Notes: generated by a model from the letters alone, not told the origin. Numbered from the stretch's first letter, positions 8,395-17,405 are shown. The stretch: 40,692 bases of DNA from Lachnospiraceae bacterium V9D3004 (GCA_000621985.1 JHWW01000020.1:1-40692), one strand, 5' to 3'. Program-made: numbers and translations.

Positions 8395-9306
8395 TCATTC
8401 ATCATCAAAGCCAAGCGTCACACTCATACGGTCTTTGCCGGGATAAGCTTCCCCAAATACGGCTCTTACTTCATCCATATATTGCTCCGGCCTCACAAGC
8501 GACGGGCTGTAATGGGTGAGCCACATCTTCGACACGCCCGCCTTCTTCGCAAGCTCGGCAGCCTCTGTAAACATCATATGCTTATTCTCTTTTGCCTTGT
8601 TTGCCTTGTCTTCCTCTCCATACATTCCCTCACATATGAACAGGTCCGCACCTTCTGCCTTCTTACTTATTATATCGGCAGGTCTTGTATCGGTACAATA
8701 GGTCACTTTGATCCCTTTTCTCGCGGGTCCGAGAACCATATCAGGCGTATATTCCTTTCCCTCATATATAACTTTCTCGCCCTTTTGTAATATCCCCCAG
8801 AGATTCACTGGAATTCCAAGTGCTTTGGCATTATCAACGGAGAACCGGCCTATTCTCGGTATCACTATGCTATATCCGAAACAAGGCACACTGTGATCCA
8901 CTCTGAATGCTTCAAGCTCATATCCGGCCATTGTAAATGACTGTTCATTTGCCTCGATCTCCCTGTATATTATATCAAAAGGAAGCCCCGGAGCTATTAT
9001 CCTCAGAGAGTCAACAACTTTCCTCAGTCCCTTCGGTCCTATCATTGTCAAAGGCTCTGTTCTGTCAGCATTGCCCATCGACAACAAAAGTCCCGGAAGT
9101 CCGCTTATATGATCACCATGATAGTGTGTAAAACATATTATATCTATCGGATTGACACTCCAGCCCTTCTCTCTTATGGCAACCTGGGTTCCCTCTCCGC
9201 AATCGATAAGAAGGCTGCTGCCGTTAAACCTGGTCATAAGAGCCGTGAGTGCACGTCTGGGAAGTGGCATCATCCCACCTGTTCCCAGCAAACATACATC
9301 TAACAT
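8395..9306 (-). CDS. rnz: Ribonuclease Z
   Basis: 303 residues, the length of a short-form tRNase Z. The metallo-beta-lactamase signature FTHYHGDHISGL (about 59-70) gives the zinc ligands, and the later TDTRP, GMYGEED and LTHYSP motifs match the family. It trims the 3' trailer from tRNA precursors, mainly those lacking an encoded CCA. ATG 9306 has GAGG 7 bases upstream. It is inserted between rimI and tsaD, so tRNA maturation and tRNA modification genes are linked here. Confidence 0.96.
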   Translation of the reverse strand: MLDVCLLGTGGMMPLPRRALTALMTRFNGSSLLIDCGEGTQVAIREKGWSVNPIDIICFTHYHGDHISGLPGLLLSMGNADRTEPLTMIGPKGLRKVVDSLRIIAPGLPFDIIYREIEANEQSFTMAGYELEAFRVDHSVPCFGYSIVIPRIGRFSVDNAKALGIPVNLWGILQKGEKVIYEGKEYTPDMVLGPARKGIKVTYCTDTRPADIISKKAEGADLFICEGMYGEEDKANKAKENKHMMFTEAAELAKKAGVSKMWLTHYSPSLVRPEQYMDEVRAVFGEAYPGKDRMSVTLGFDDE

Positions 9307-9439
9307 CCGTAAACCTCACTTATAAAGTAATCACATTATATTTTACCATATATTAGAGTATTTAACAACTTAGTATGTTCCATTATTTTAAACTCATATT
9401 CTTATAAGTTATTCACAGTTTCCCGCGCCCTTACCCCCC

Positions 9440-9488
9440 TAGCCCATCTGCTTCACATCTATTGCAGCTTCGCCACTTATGGCTATGG
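9440..9488. repeat. 49-base dispersed repeat, copy 1
   Basis: This intergenic stretch (between rimI and rnz) aligns without gaps to 11369-11417: both start TAGCCCATCTG and end TTATGG-TATGG. I count 33 of 49 identical bases, with identity concentrated at the two ends. It lacks an ORF. Its nature is unknown; a decayed small repeat family is one possibility. Confidence 0.45.
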
Positions 9489-9507
9489 AGAATTACGTAT
9501 CGTAGTA

Positions 9508-10050
9508 TCAGTTAGTTCTGCTCATCACAAGTGCATCTTCAACAGGCGAAGAATAATAGTTCTTCCTTGTTGCTATAACAGAAAAGCCTGTTTTTTTATA
9601 AAATGATATCGCAGGAGCATTACCTGCGCGAACCTCAAGAATATAAGTATTCACACCCATTCTGCCACCGGTATCGAATGCCGAAGATATAAGAAGAGTG
9701 GCAATTCCTTTATTTCTGTAATCCGGGTCTGTAGCTATATATATAATATCTGCCGTATCAAATGAAACCGTCATTATGCAAAAGCCCACGACTTTATTGT
9801 CATAAACTGCAACAAACCCATGATCGTATTCACTCTCTGCAGAATGCAAAAAATCTTCCCCACTCCATGGAACAGGGAAGCTTCTTATTGCAATCGCTGT
9901 TAATGCATCAATATCATCAGAAGACATATTCCGTACGATCACGGAATTATTCTTGGTATTATTCTCGATATTATTCATAGTTTTATCAGTACTTTTATGT
10001 GTGGTTTTGTTCGTTATAGCCTTCAATGGATCTTTCGATATATTGTTCAT
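9508..10050 (-). CDS. rimI: Ribosomal protein S18 alanine N-acetyltransferase (RimI-like)
   Basis: 180 residues from ATG 10050 (AGGA 9 bases upstream; ATG 10056 is too close to it). A GNAT domain covers about residues 38-178, with the acetyl-CoA loop in DPDYRNKGIATLLI and the late AISFYKKTGF motif typical of RimI. Its place between tsaB and tsaD is the conserved genomic setting of RimI in Firmicutes. The first ~37 residues are a Lys/Asn/Thr-rich tail outside the GNAT fold. RimI acetylates the N-terminus of S18; substrate is inferred from family and context. Confidence 0.87.
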   Translation of the reverse strand: MNNISKDPLKAITNKTTHKSTDKTMNNIENNTKNNSVIVRNMSSDDIDALTAIAIRSFPVPWSGEDFLHSAESEYDHGFVAVYDNKVVGFCIMTVSFDTADIIYIATDPDYRNKGIATLLISSAFDTGGRMGVNTYILEVRAGNAPAISFYKKTGFSVIATRKNYYSSPVEDALVMSRTN

Positions 10051-10140
10051 AATCATATGTCCTATATATATTCATGGAGCTATACCTGACATTCGTCACG
10101 TTCAAGAGCCCCATAGTCTTGTCACCCGGCTATCAAGCCC

Positions 10141-10860
10141 TTATTGCCCGACCTTATGCTCGCGTTCAAGCTTTTCGCGCTCGGCCTGTGACAATCTTAA
10201 GTATACGGGTTCGAATTCATCAGCAGATATCATAAGCCCCTGCTCTGCCTTTCCCGCTGCCAGTACTGCGATCGATGCGCTGTTCTGATACATGAGATGA
10301 GGTGGTGCAAAATGAGCACGTTCACCAAGTCTCTCCGATATATATTCTCTGTGAACAGGGATACCATCGCCAACAAACGTTACGGATTCACCACAGGATA
10401 ACCCTTCAAGTTTATCAAGCAACTCTTCGATAGCAACCGCCCTGCCTGATAAACATTCATTCAAATGACCATCCTCGTATATATATGCCGCCGTGTACAC
10501 CTGCCTCCTGCGGGCATCCATTATCGGGCATACAATACTTTTCGAACCTGCCATATTATATGCGAGTCCTTTAAGTGTTGAAACCGGTATGACCGGTTTG
10601 TCTATAGCAAGACACAATCCCTTGACAGTCGCAGCACCTATTCTCAATCCGGTAAATGACCCCGGTCCTTCTGCCACAGCAACCGCATCGAGATCATCCG
10701 GAGTAATGTCCGCCTGCTCTATCACATCATTTATCATAGGAAGAAGTGTCTGTGAATGAGTCTTCTTATTATTAACAGACTGACATGCCACAATAACACC
10801 ATCAATATATACCGCAGCCGTTGCTGTCAGCCCCGAACTGTCAATAGCAAGTATCTTCAC
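10141..10860 (-). CDS. tsaB: tRNA t6A biosynthesis protein TsaB
   Basis: 239 residues, beginning MKILAIDSSGLTATAAV, with the VAEGPGSFTGLRIG motif (about 64-77) that marks TsaB. It is a catalytically inactive ASKHA paralogue that dimerises with TsaD and supports threonylcarbamoyl transfer. The start is GTG 10860, which overlaps the tsaE stop by 4 bases (GTGA), with GGAGG 9 bases upstream inside tsaE. This points to translational coupling with tsaE. Confidence 0.96.
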   Translation of the reverse strand: MKILAIDSSGLTATAAVYIDGVIVACQSVNNKKTHSQTLLPMINDVIEQADITPDDLDAVAVAEGPGSFTGLRIGAATVKGLCLAIDKPVIPVSTLKGLAYNMAGSKSIVCPIMDARRRQVYTAAYIYEDGHLNECLSGRAVAIEELLDKLEGLSCGESVTFVGDGIPVHREYISERLGERAHFAPPHLMYQNSASIAVLAAGKAEQGLMISADEFEPVYLRLSQAEREKLEREHKVGQ

Positions 10861-11348
10861 AGGTTAATTCCTCCTTTAACTTTTATCTCCCTGTAATCAA
10901 AGCCCTTTTCAGTATCTTTTTGAATCGTTACTTTTATTACATCATCATTTAATAATCCATCGATCAACTCTGCCCACTCTATAAGGCATACTCCGTCACC
11001 ATAGAGATACTCCTCATAATCAAGATCATACATCTCTTCCGGAGACCCTATTCTGTATACATCAAAATGATGCAAAGTAAGCCTTCCCGTATCATAAGTC
11101 TTCATTATTGTAAATGTCGGACTGTTAACATAATCTTCTATTCCAAGCCCGGCTGCAAATCCCTGGGCAAACACAGTCTTTCCCGTTCCGAGATCACCGT
11201 AGAGCAGGAATATATCTCCCGCCGAAGCTTTCCCGGCAATCTTCTTAGCAAGCCCAAATGTATCCCCGGGCGACTGCGACTCAAATATGTATTCATTATT
11301 ATTCATGCGATCACCGTTCGAAATTTTAATTCCTGATTTTTTATTCAC
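10857..11348 (-). CDS. tsaE: tRNA t6A biosynthesis ATPase TsaE
   Basis: 163 residues. Walker A GDLGTGKT is at about 51-58, followed by SPTFTIMKTY and HHFDVYR, all standard for TsaE. This P-loop ATPase resets the TsaB-TsaD complex between catalytic cycles. Start options are GTG 11348 (AAGGG 9 bases upstream) or ATG 11306, which removes 14 residues that lie outside the family core and has only GGTGA nearby; I keep 11348. It heads the tsaE-tsaB-rimI-rnz-tsaD group. Confidence 0.95.
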   Translation of the reverse strand: MNKKSGIKISNGDRMNNNEYIFESQSPGDTFGLAKKIAGKASAGDIFLLYGDLGTGKTVFAQGFAAGLGIEDYVNSPTFTIMKTYDTGRLTLHHFDVYRIGSPEEMYDLDYEEYLYGDGVCLIEWAELIDGLLNDDVIKVTIQKDTEKGFDYREIKVKGGINL

Positions 11349-11368
11349 TGATCCATACCCTTAACCTA

Positions 11369-11417
11369 TAGCCCATCTGTGTAATATCTGTCAAGACTTC
11401 ATTGTTTATGGTTATGG
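11369..11417. repeat. 49-base dispersed repeat, copy 2
   Basis: This is the partner of 9440-9488 (33 of 49 positions identical, no gaps). It lies just upstream of tsaE and runs into the hexanucleotide array at 11404. Both copies are between genes of the same putative operon. Confidence 0.45.
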
Positions 11418-11500
11418 TCATTGTTTATGCTTATGCTTATGTTTACGTTTATATTTACGGTTATGGTCATGGTCATGGTTATGCTTATGATTATGGTTAC
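11404..11500. repeat. Degenerate hexanucleotide tandem array
   Basis: On the plus strand sixteen 6-base units follow each other in register apart from one extra base after the third (97 = 16 x 6 + 1). The units are of the form GNTTAT, GNTCAT or GNTTAC (a few start with A), e.g. GGTTAT, GCTTAT, GGTCAT. The array fills most of the gap between the YcxB-like gene and tsaE and encodes no credible protein. Such arrays can expand or shrink by slippage. A role in transcription of tsaE is possible but unproven. Confidence 0.85.
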
Positions 11501-11537
11501 GGGCAAAAAGTCATTTTATTAAATCATGATTATATTA

Positions 11538-12374
11538 TTATATCTTCTTGCCTGTCTTCTCCTTGATAACTCGCTTAACTTTGTCAGCATCCCCGAGCTG
11601 ATCATATGGGAAGATGAATGCTCTTACCGAAGATGTGTATACGAATATTGCTTTGGATGTATATACAACTTTGCCAATCGAATCCCATGGAATATTAACA
11701 TGCATGTCAGCCTGTCTTACAAGCAGACCCTCTTTGCAAAGATTATAAGTCAGAGTATCATGAAACATATCCTGATTCTTGATCTGAGCTCTTGCACGAA
11801 GAACGATCTGTATCGGCTGAACCACAGTAAACATCAGCGCAAGAACTATAAGAACGATCTTCTGTATTGTATCATACATGTTATATCCGACTATAACCAT
11901 TACAAGCGCGATAATACTGATAAGTATTCCAAACCATCCCGATATACTGGTATAGTTGTGACGGAACATGAAATGCTGCATGTCTTTTGCTCTTAATAAT
12001 ACTTTGCATTCAACGCTTCCCGTTGTGTCAAAGGGTGGCTCTATATCTTCTTCGGGAGAATCATCCTCAGAATTTCCATCAGCTGATATTCCATTCTCCG
12101 AAGCTCCTTCAACCGTCGCTCCGTTATCAACCTGATCGTCATCATATACTTCTTCTCTGATCAGCTCTTTCTCAGACTTCCATGAGTCATCACTCTGTCC
12201 ATCTTCATCAATGCCTATTTCCGTATTTTGGTCGTCTCCTTTTCCGTGACCAACTTTTCCGTTACCACCACCTACCGGGGCATCCACCACATTTCCTTCT
12301 TCATCTATCTCGTTACCGAACTCATCGTAACCGGCAAGTTCTCTGAGCTTATCCATATAACTGTTCTTCTTCAT
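11538..12374 (-). CDS. YcxB-like membrane protein with acidic N-terminal region
   Basis: 278 residues from ATG 12374, chosen because GGAGG lies 7 bases before it and because it avoids overlap with the upstream gene. The first ~125 residues are low-complexity and strongly acidic with many Gly, Ser and Asn. Two transmembrane helices follow (about 155-205, WFGILISIIALVMVIVGY and VLIVLALMFTVVQPI), then a soluble domain ending in SSVRAFIFPYDQL, which matches the YcxB-like fold found at the C-terminus of many Firmicutes membrane proteins. Function of that family is unknown. It follows the GT-C-like gene by 16 bases and is the last gene of the glycosylation island, but may be a separate passenger. 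Confidence 0.75.
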   Translation of the reverse strand: MKKNSYMDKLRELAGYDEFGNEIDEEGNVVDAPVGGGNGKVGHGKGDDQNTEIGIDEDGQSDDSWKSEKELIREEVYDDDQVDNGATVEGASENGISADGNSEDDSPEEDIEPPFDTTGSVECKVLLRAKDMQHFMFRHNYTSISGWFGILISIIALVMVIVGYNMYDTIQKIVLIVLALMFTVVQPIQIVLRARAQIKNQDMFHDTLTYNLCKEGLLVRQADMHVNIPWDSIGKVVYTSKAIFVYTSSVRAFIFPYDQLGDADKVKRVIKEKTGKKI

Positions 12375-12390
12375 TACCTTACCTCCAAAA

Positions 12391-14757
12391 TCATCCCTTA
12401 ACACTGTATATTCTTACATTTCCCTGTGAATATATGCATGGGAACATTGAATATATCTCACTCTCATTAAGATCCTGATAAGTTCCGTATTCGGTATCAC
12501 TTACAAGAATATAATCAACGCTGTATTTTTTGAATAACTGCTCATATTCCTTTGGACTGCTATACATTACAGACAGATTCGATTCTCTCTCATAATAATC
12601 CAGACCATGATAGAACAGGAACGAAGATGTTCCGCATACGATATTACGTCCCGTCAGGGATGAGACCGCATTATTATGATTATTGGCAGTAAGGAATACG
12701 GAATGAGGATCTGTATTTCCCTCGATGAATCTGCATGCATCAAGCAGATCTTTGCTGTACAGCTGATAGCTTTGACCTTCTGTTCCGCTGTAATATTCTC
12801 TCGCCATGGTAAGGACTCCCGAGATACAGAAAACTACGGCAAGTATAGTCACTATCACTCCATTTACCACTCTGGAGACGATAACCTGCCCTGTCTTTGC
12901 GGCAACAGTCTTGGCCAGTATTCCAAGCCAGGTGATAATAGCATCTGCAACGAAACAACATATAAGCATATAAGCTACGAGAAGCAGCTTGTTATTATCA
13001 TAGTTATTCGGCTGGAATACGACAAGCTCGCTTATGAACCATATGATAAGTGCAGGCATAACCCGTGCAATGTCCTTCTTTTTGCCGAGAATCCATGCAG
13101 GAATGAACAGTATTCCCGTCATGCCAATATTCTTCAGATAAAATAATATATAAGGATCCGCAACTTCTCCCTCATTGGACCAATTGAAATGTCCGTGAAG
13201 CATGGTACCGCCCGATACCTGTTTGAACGTCCAGAACATGAGCTGTGGAAGTGCAAGCACAAGGACGATCACAAGAAATACTCCCCAGCCTTTCAATATG
13301 AGCATTCTCGTATCTTTTGACGACTTGTAAAAGAAGAATACAAGAAACATAAAGAGAATTGCAAGGAATCCCACACATAATCCTATATACAGCATTCCGC
13401 CCTTTTCGTCGCCAAGGTTCATATATGACAATACCGAGAACAATATCAGTCCTGCTGCCACTATACAGGCAAGCACGATACGCATGATCTTCTCATTATC
13501 TGATCTTTCGATCTCATCCGACCATACAAGCACTCCTGAACGTCTCGCCATATCAGCAAGAAGCCATCCAAAGCATATAATGCCGAGAGCAAGGAACGAA
13601 TGCGTATGAACCATCGGGATCGCACCGGCTATAACCGCGGCGATTATGTAATACTTCTTTTTATTTTTCGTCCATGCCTTATGAATAAGACACATCACAG
13701 GAAACAGCAGTGCCCATCCGAACAGCGTTGCACGCTGCGGAAGAAGCATGTCAACAATAGTATTGGTCCATCTGACATTAACATCCACAAGATTGGTCGG
13801 GGTGTTGTAAAAACCGTTCATCAGATCATCAAATGTATAACTTCCATTGAAGAAGTATATAATCCCAAAGCCGCCGTTGAAGAAGAATAATACAAATGCA
13901 AGGAATGCTTTCCATTTATTCTTAAGCCATTCAGATGCAAATGCGTACATTCCAAGCATTACCTGAAGAATTGCCACCCACATAGGAAGCATATATGCGT
14001 ATCTTAATGTTGCTCCCCATATATACACACTTGACGATATCGCATCCGAAAGGAACGGATACGCAAGCTTTGCATCGGGAAGGATCGAATAATACGGCGG
14101 GAATGTCTGCTGATCGGTAATACTTGTTATAAAACCAAGATGCATGTTCATATCACCATAGGTACACTGTCCCGTGTATATTGCACCGTCATCATATTCA
14201 ACGATCGTATGATTCCATAACATAATACAGAAGAAAATGAATAAAGGAATCCCTATGAGAAGGAACGGATAATCTTTGATGGAGGATAATGAGAACCTGA
14301 TTCCTTCATTTTGAGTTGAACCGTTATTTGTATTCTTACCGGCAGAAGAATTAGCGGAAGCATTGTTGCCGCTCTTACGTAAAGTACTGTCTTTACCCTT
14401 ATTTTGTTGCATGGTTTTATTACGCTGAGCTCCTTTTTTGCCGCTGTTTTGTCTTGAATTAATCCCTGAAGCTCCTGTCGCTTTAGCCTTCATGGGAGTG
14501 GTGAGCATCAGAACAAGCACTGTTATAAATGTAAAGAAGACAAGTCCGCTTATATGAGAAGTCACCGTAAAATCAAACATAAACGAGAACAGAACCGGAC
14601 ACCAGTGAACACCCACGCTTCCAAGTACCGATCCCATAAGGAGCTTAAAACTTAGCTTCTCATTTCTAAGCAGCCTCAAAGCTATAATAATTCCGCAAAC
14701 ATGAAATGCAAGAAAATATAATGTACCAACGATATTGCCGGTAATTGAACCAAACAT
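12391..14757 (-). CDS. Large polytopic membrane protein, GT-C glycosyltransferase-like
   Basis: 788 residues with more than ten predicted membrane segments spread from residue 5 to about 640, and a soluble C-terminal region (about 640-788). An acidic first large loop (VEYDDGAIYTGQ... GDMNMHLGF, about 190-210) precedes further helices, as in GT-C enzymes where acidic residues of the first external loop act in catalysis with polyprenyl-phosphate sugars. The C-terminal pattern VDYILVSDTEY is seen in many uncharacterised bacterial GT-C proteins. A cytoplasmic loop at about 95-155 is low-complexity, rich in Lys, Asn, Ser and Gly. It lies 24 bases after a second GT-C-like gene. Donor and acceptor are unknown, and it could also be a non-enzymatic membrane protein. 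Confidence 0.65.
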   Translation of the reverse strand: MFGSITGNIVGTLYFLAFHVCGIIIALRLLRNEKLSFKLLMGSVLGSVGVHWCPVLFSFMFDFTVTSHISGLVFFTFITVLVLMLTTPMKAKATGASGINSRQNSGKKGAQRNKTMQQNKGKDSTLRKSGNNASANSSAGKNTNNGSTQNEGIRFSLSSIKDYPFLLIGIPLFIFFCIMLWNHTIVEYDDGAIYTGQCTYGDMNMHLGFITSITDQQTFPPYYSILPDAKLAYPFLSDAISSSVYIWGATLRYAYMLPMWVAILQVMLGMYAFASEWLKNKWKAFLAFVLFFFNGGFGIIYFFNGSYTFDDLMNGFYNTPTNLVDVNVRWTNTIVDMLLPQRATLFGWALLFPVMCLIHKAWTKNKKKYYIIAAVIAGAIPMVHTHSFLALGIICFGWLLADMARRSGVLVWSDEIERSDNEKIMRIVLACIVAAGLILFSVLSYMNLGDEKGGMLYIGLCVGFLAILFMFLVFFFYKSSKDTRMLILKGWGVFLVIVLVLALPQLMFWTFKQVSGGTMLHGHFNWSNEGEVADPYILFYLKNIGMTGILFIPAWILGKKKDIARVMPALIIWFISELVVFQPNNYDNNKLLLVAYMLICCFVADAIITWLGILAKTVAAKTGQVIVSRVVNGVIVTILAVVFCISGVLTMAREYYSGTEGQSYQLYSKDLLDACRFIEGNTDPHSVFLTANNHNNAVSSLTGRNIVCGTSSFLFYHGLDYYERESNLSVMYSSPKEYEQLFKKYSVDYILVSDTEYGTYQDLNESEIYSMFPCIYSQGNVRIYSVKG

Positions 14758-14781
14758 AATAATTTTCCTTTCTAATAAAAA

Positions 14782-16302
14782 TTATATCCAATAATTATAT
14801 GCCGCGATCGTGCCCACAAGGTTAAGCGCAAATCCAAATATGAATATAAGTCTCGGCAAAACCATGAACTTATCACTCTTCGGCATACTGAGCAATATTC
14901 CTACGAGCACCGACGGAAGCATATCGCAGGTGTATCTGTTTCCAAAGTGCCACCCGCCTAGGGTCCTGTGCATACAGAGAATCACTATATGAACACATGC
15001 AAGCACAAATATAAGTATAGTCGTATACGTATCCATGTCCCTGACTTTGATGATCCTGTATATCAATGTAATGATAAGCAGGATAAATATCGGATTAACA
15101 AGCCATATTGCAATACCGTCCGCATTCAGGAAATTCAGCCTGTTACCTCCCTCATCTCCGGTCATGACCGGAAGTCTGAACATATGACCAAGGTTACTCA
15201 TCAGATATTCGATGCTGAACTGACCATTCTTCTCTCTCGTGAATTCCGGAAGATAATTGTGACCGAATTCGATAATACTTCCAAACCTTGCATAATTAAG
15301 CATACAATACGATACTGCGATCGCAAGACACGGAATACCTTTGTACCATTCTGTCTTAAGCTTTTTAACGAAAGAAAATCCTTTTTCATTTTTATCCCAT
15401 GTTCTTATCATCAGTATAAGAAGCACCGGAAGGAATAATATCTGGAACGGTCTGCAGCCTACTGCCATAGCCCAGAATGCAAGTGACCAACCCGGCTTAG
15501 CCTTGGCCGAATAGAAAAATGCCAGGATCGTGAATGTAAATGACATTGTCTGCGCCATGAACCATACCCAGCTTGACATTGTAAAGAACAACGTATTACT
15601 TCCAAGATATATGAGCATTGCAAGAAGAAATGATGATTCCTTTCTGTCCTCACCAAGAAATTCCTTGCACAGTCTGTAAGCATACAATGCCCCTATCATC
15701 GCAAAGGCCATTACAATGAATCCATCCGGAGTATTCAGTCCGCAAAAAAACGCAAACGGCAATAATACATATGACGGGAACGGCGGAAAACTCACAAAAT
15801 AGTCCCCTTCAAATATTGCCAGTTCAAGATATGCATAATTCTCACCATCGGGAAGATTAAGCGTCCCGTGCAGCCATGCATTTGCCTGAAGAGTAAATGA
15901 ATTATAAGGATTGGCTTTCCATGGCCAATATCCCGTAAATGCCGAATAAACAAAGAACAAAACGAGAATGCATGCCGGAGCAAGCAGATAATAGTAATCA
16001 AAATCCTTAAGGAAAGCAATCACTTTCTTCAAGGTGTCATTCTTCTTCACTGAATTGCTTTCGGCTGTTGATTGTGCGGAAGCATCATATGCCTCTACAC
16101 TACTGCTACCATCCTCACCGGTTTTGTTACCTGTTTGCGCGGATCTATTTCCTGCTTTAACGGATCTATTCCCTGCTTGTGAAGATTCTTTGCCTGCTTT
16201 AGCAGATTTATTCCCTACTTGGGCGGCTACGTTGCCTGTTTTTGCAGATTTATTATCAATTTGGACGTTTTTCTTGCTAACGTCGTCTGAAACTCGACTC
16301 AT
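14782..16302 (-). CDS. Polytopic membrane protein, GT-C/mannosyltransferase-like, with repetitive N-terminus
   Basis: 506 residues. The first ~95 are hydrophilic and include seven 7-residue repeats (see 16111-16257). About ten membrane helices follow (from LLAPACILVLFFVYSAF, about 95, to the C-terminus). The first external loop carries YNSFTLQANAWLHGTLNL and FEGDYFVSFPPFPSY, a pattern common in bacterial GT-C-like proteins with catalytic acids there. Such enzymes use polyprenyl-phosphate-linked sugars outside the membrane. A GGAGG lies 13 bases before the ATG. It is 25 bases after the PseG homologue, so it probably belongs to the same transcript. The specific sugar is unknown. Confidence 0.68.
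   Translation of the reverse strand: MSRVSDDVSKKNVQIDNKSAKTGNVAAQVGNKSAKAGKESSQAGNRSVKAGNRSAQTGNKTGEDGSSSVEAYDASAQSTAESNSVKKNDTLKKVIAFLKDFDYYYLLAPACILVLFFVYSAFTGYWPWKANPYNSFTLQANAWLHGTLNLPDGENYAYLELAIFEGDYFVSFPPFPSYVLLPFAFFCGLNTPDGFIVMAFAMIGALYAYRLCKEFLGEDRKESSFLLAMLIYLGSNTLFFTMSSWVWFMAQTMSFTFTILAFFYSAKAKPGWSLAFWAMAVGCRPFQILFLPVLLILMIRTWDKNEKGFSFVKKLKTEWYKGIPCLAIAVSYCMLNYARFGSIIEFGHNYLPEFTREKNGQFSIEYLMSNLGHMFRLPVMTGDEGGNRLNFLNADGIAIWLVNPIFILLIITLIYRIIKVRDMDTYTTILIFVLACVHIVILCMHRTLGGWHFGNRYTCDMLPSVLVGILLSMPKSDKFMVLPRLIFIFGFALNLVGTIAAYNYWI
16111..16257 (-). repeat. Seven 21-base in-frame repeats in the GT-C-like gene
   Basis: Residues 16-64 of the 506-residue protein are seven 7-residue units of the form G-N-(K/R)-S-(A/V)-(K/Q)-(A/T), e.g. 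GNKSAKA, GNRSVKA, GNRSAQT. The DNA units are 21 bases each. The segment is hydrophilic, positively charged and lies before the first membrane helix, so it is probably cytoplasmic. Confidence 0.85.
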
Positions 16303-16327
16303 ACTTTTATAATAACCTCCTCTATCG

Positions 16328-17353
16328 TTAACTCTCTATTATACCCTTTGCTATCCTGATGGCGCCTTTTCCATCAACAAGAGTTCTCATATGATTAGAC
16401 ATACCGAAACGCTTATCATAATCCTTACTTAATTCAATAATATAATCCTTAATCGCTTTTAATTTGTAATCGAGAGATATCCTTATATCCCCGACACCAA
16501 CCATATATTTATAATTGATCATCTGTCTTACCGATTCATTCTGATCATCCGTGAATGCAAAGGCAACCGTCGGCGTTCCGCAGGCACACAACTCAAGAAG
16601 CGTGGTGCCTCCTGCCGATACGGCAATATCAGAATCACACATTACATCCGACATCAAAAAGTCGTTTTGATACAACACAATATTATCATACTGCGAAGCC
16701 AGTCGGTTATATGCCTCAACATTGTCATACATATATCCAACCACCACATTGATCTTAACACCCGCCAATTCTTCAGACTGAGCAAGCAATTCCGTAAGCT
16801 TGTACGACACGGACATCGGATCCGTTCCGCCGGTAGCGATCATAATACCGTCAACAGACTTCTTAACGCTTCTCTCAACTTCCGAAAATTCCGGCCTTAA
16901 CGGTGCATACGCCGAGCCTATGAATATGCCTGTCGAAGTACCGCAATAACTCTGCAGATACTCTCCCCAATCCGCAAATGGCGAATACTGGATCACACAC
17001 GCAAGCCCTTTATACATTCTGTTCGAATCATCAAAATAAGACAACTTAACATGTTTCCCCACTGAATTGATATATTGTTGGTCGATCCTGTTGGAATCAA
17101 GCAACATCCTCTCAATACCATGCTCCTTAAGAACCGTAAGCAGAGCCTCTATCTCAGAGTGCGGCTTGGAATAATCCGTCCCAAGCGAAATGTATGTATA
17201 CCCGCTCTTCTTCAGAATATCACCGGCATAGTCGTCAGCAGTAATAAACAGTACATCCTCACCTTCGGCTTTGATTGCATCCGCAACCGTAATACATCTG
17301 ATGAGATGTCCTGTGGATATTATGTTATTGGCATCAACTCTGATCGCGATCAT
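16328..17353 (-). CDS. pseG: PseG-like UDP-sugar hydrolase, copy A
   Basis: 341 residues from ATG 17353 (GGAGG 7 bases upstream; the longer ORF would begin within pseF). It opens MIAIRVDANNIISTGHLIRC, the signature of PseG, in which the His after the Gly removes UDP from UDP-2,4-diacetamido-2,4,6-trideoxy-altrose to free the sugar for PseI. The GT-B-like C-terminal lobe has VSAGGTTLLELCACGTPT. PseG falls in the MurG-type superfamily. A second homologue lies at 18329-19360, and the two are clearly paralogous but diverged. This copy follows pseF and precedes the GT-C-like genes. Either could act on a different UDP-sugar. Confidence 0.83.
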   Translation of the reverse strand: MIAIRVDANNIISTGHLIRCITVADAIKAEGEDVLFITADDYAGDILKKSGYTYISLGTDYSKPHSEIEALLTVLKEHGIERMLLDSNRIDQQYINSVGKHVKLSYFDDSNRMYKGLACVIQYSPFADWGEYLQSYCGTSTGIFIGSAYAPLRPEFSEVERSVKKSVDGIMIATGGTDPMSVSYKLTELLAQSEELAGVKINVVVGYMYDNVEAYNRLASQYDNIVLYQNDFLMSDVMCDSDIAVSAGGTTLLELCACGTPTVAFAFTDDQNESVRQMINYKYMVGVGDIRISLDYKLKAIKDYIIELSKDYDKRFGMSNHMRTLVDGKGAIRIAKGIIES

Positions 17354-17405
17354 GTAAGGCCTCCGTTGTTTTGGGGTGTTTGGGAAATAGTAAACATTTC
17401 CTCTT

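Noticed and set aside
11404-11500. CRISPR array
   Set aside because: The units are 6 bases without spacers; no cas genes and no 25-40 base direct repeats occur in the window.
11526-11996. Plus-strand 156-residue ORF
   Set aside because: It is the antisense shadow of the YcxB-like gene, is Cys/Tyr-rich without a family, and has no ribosome site.
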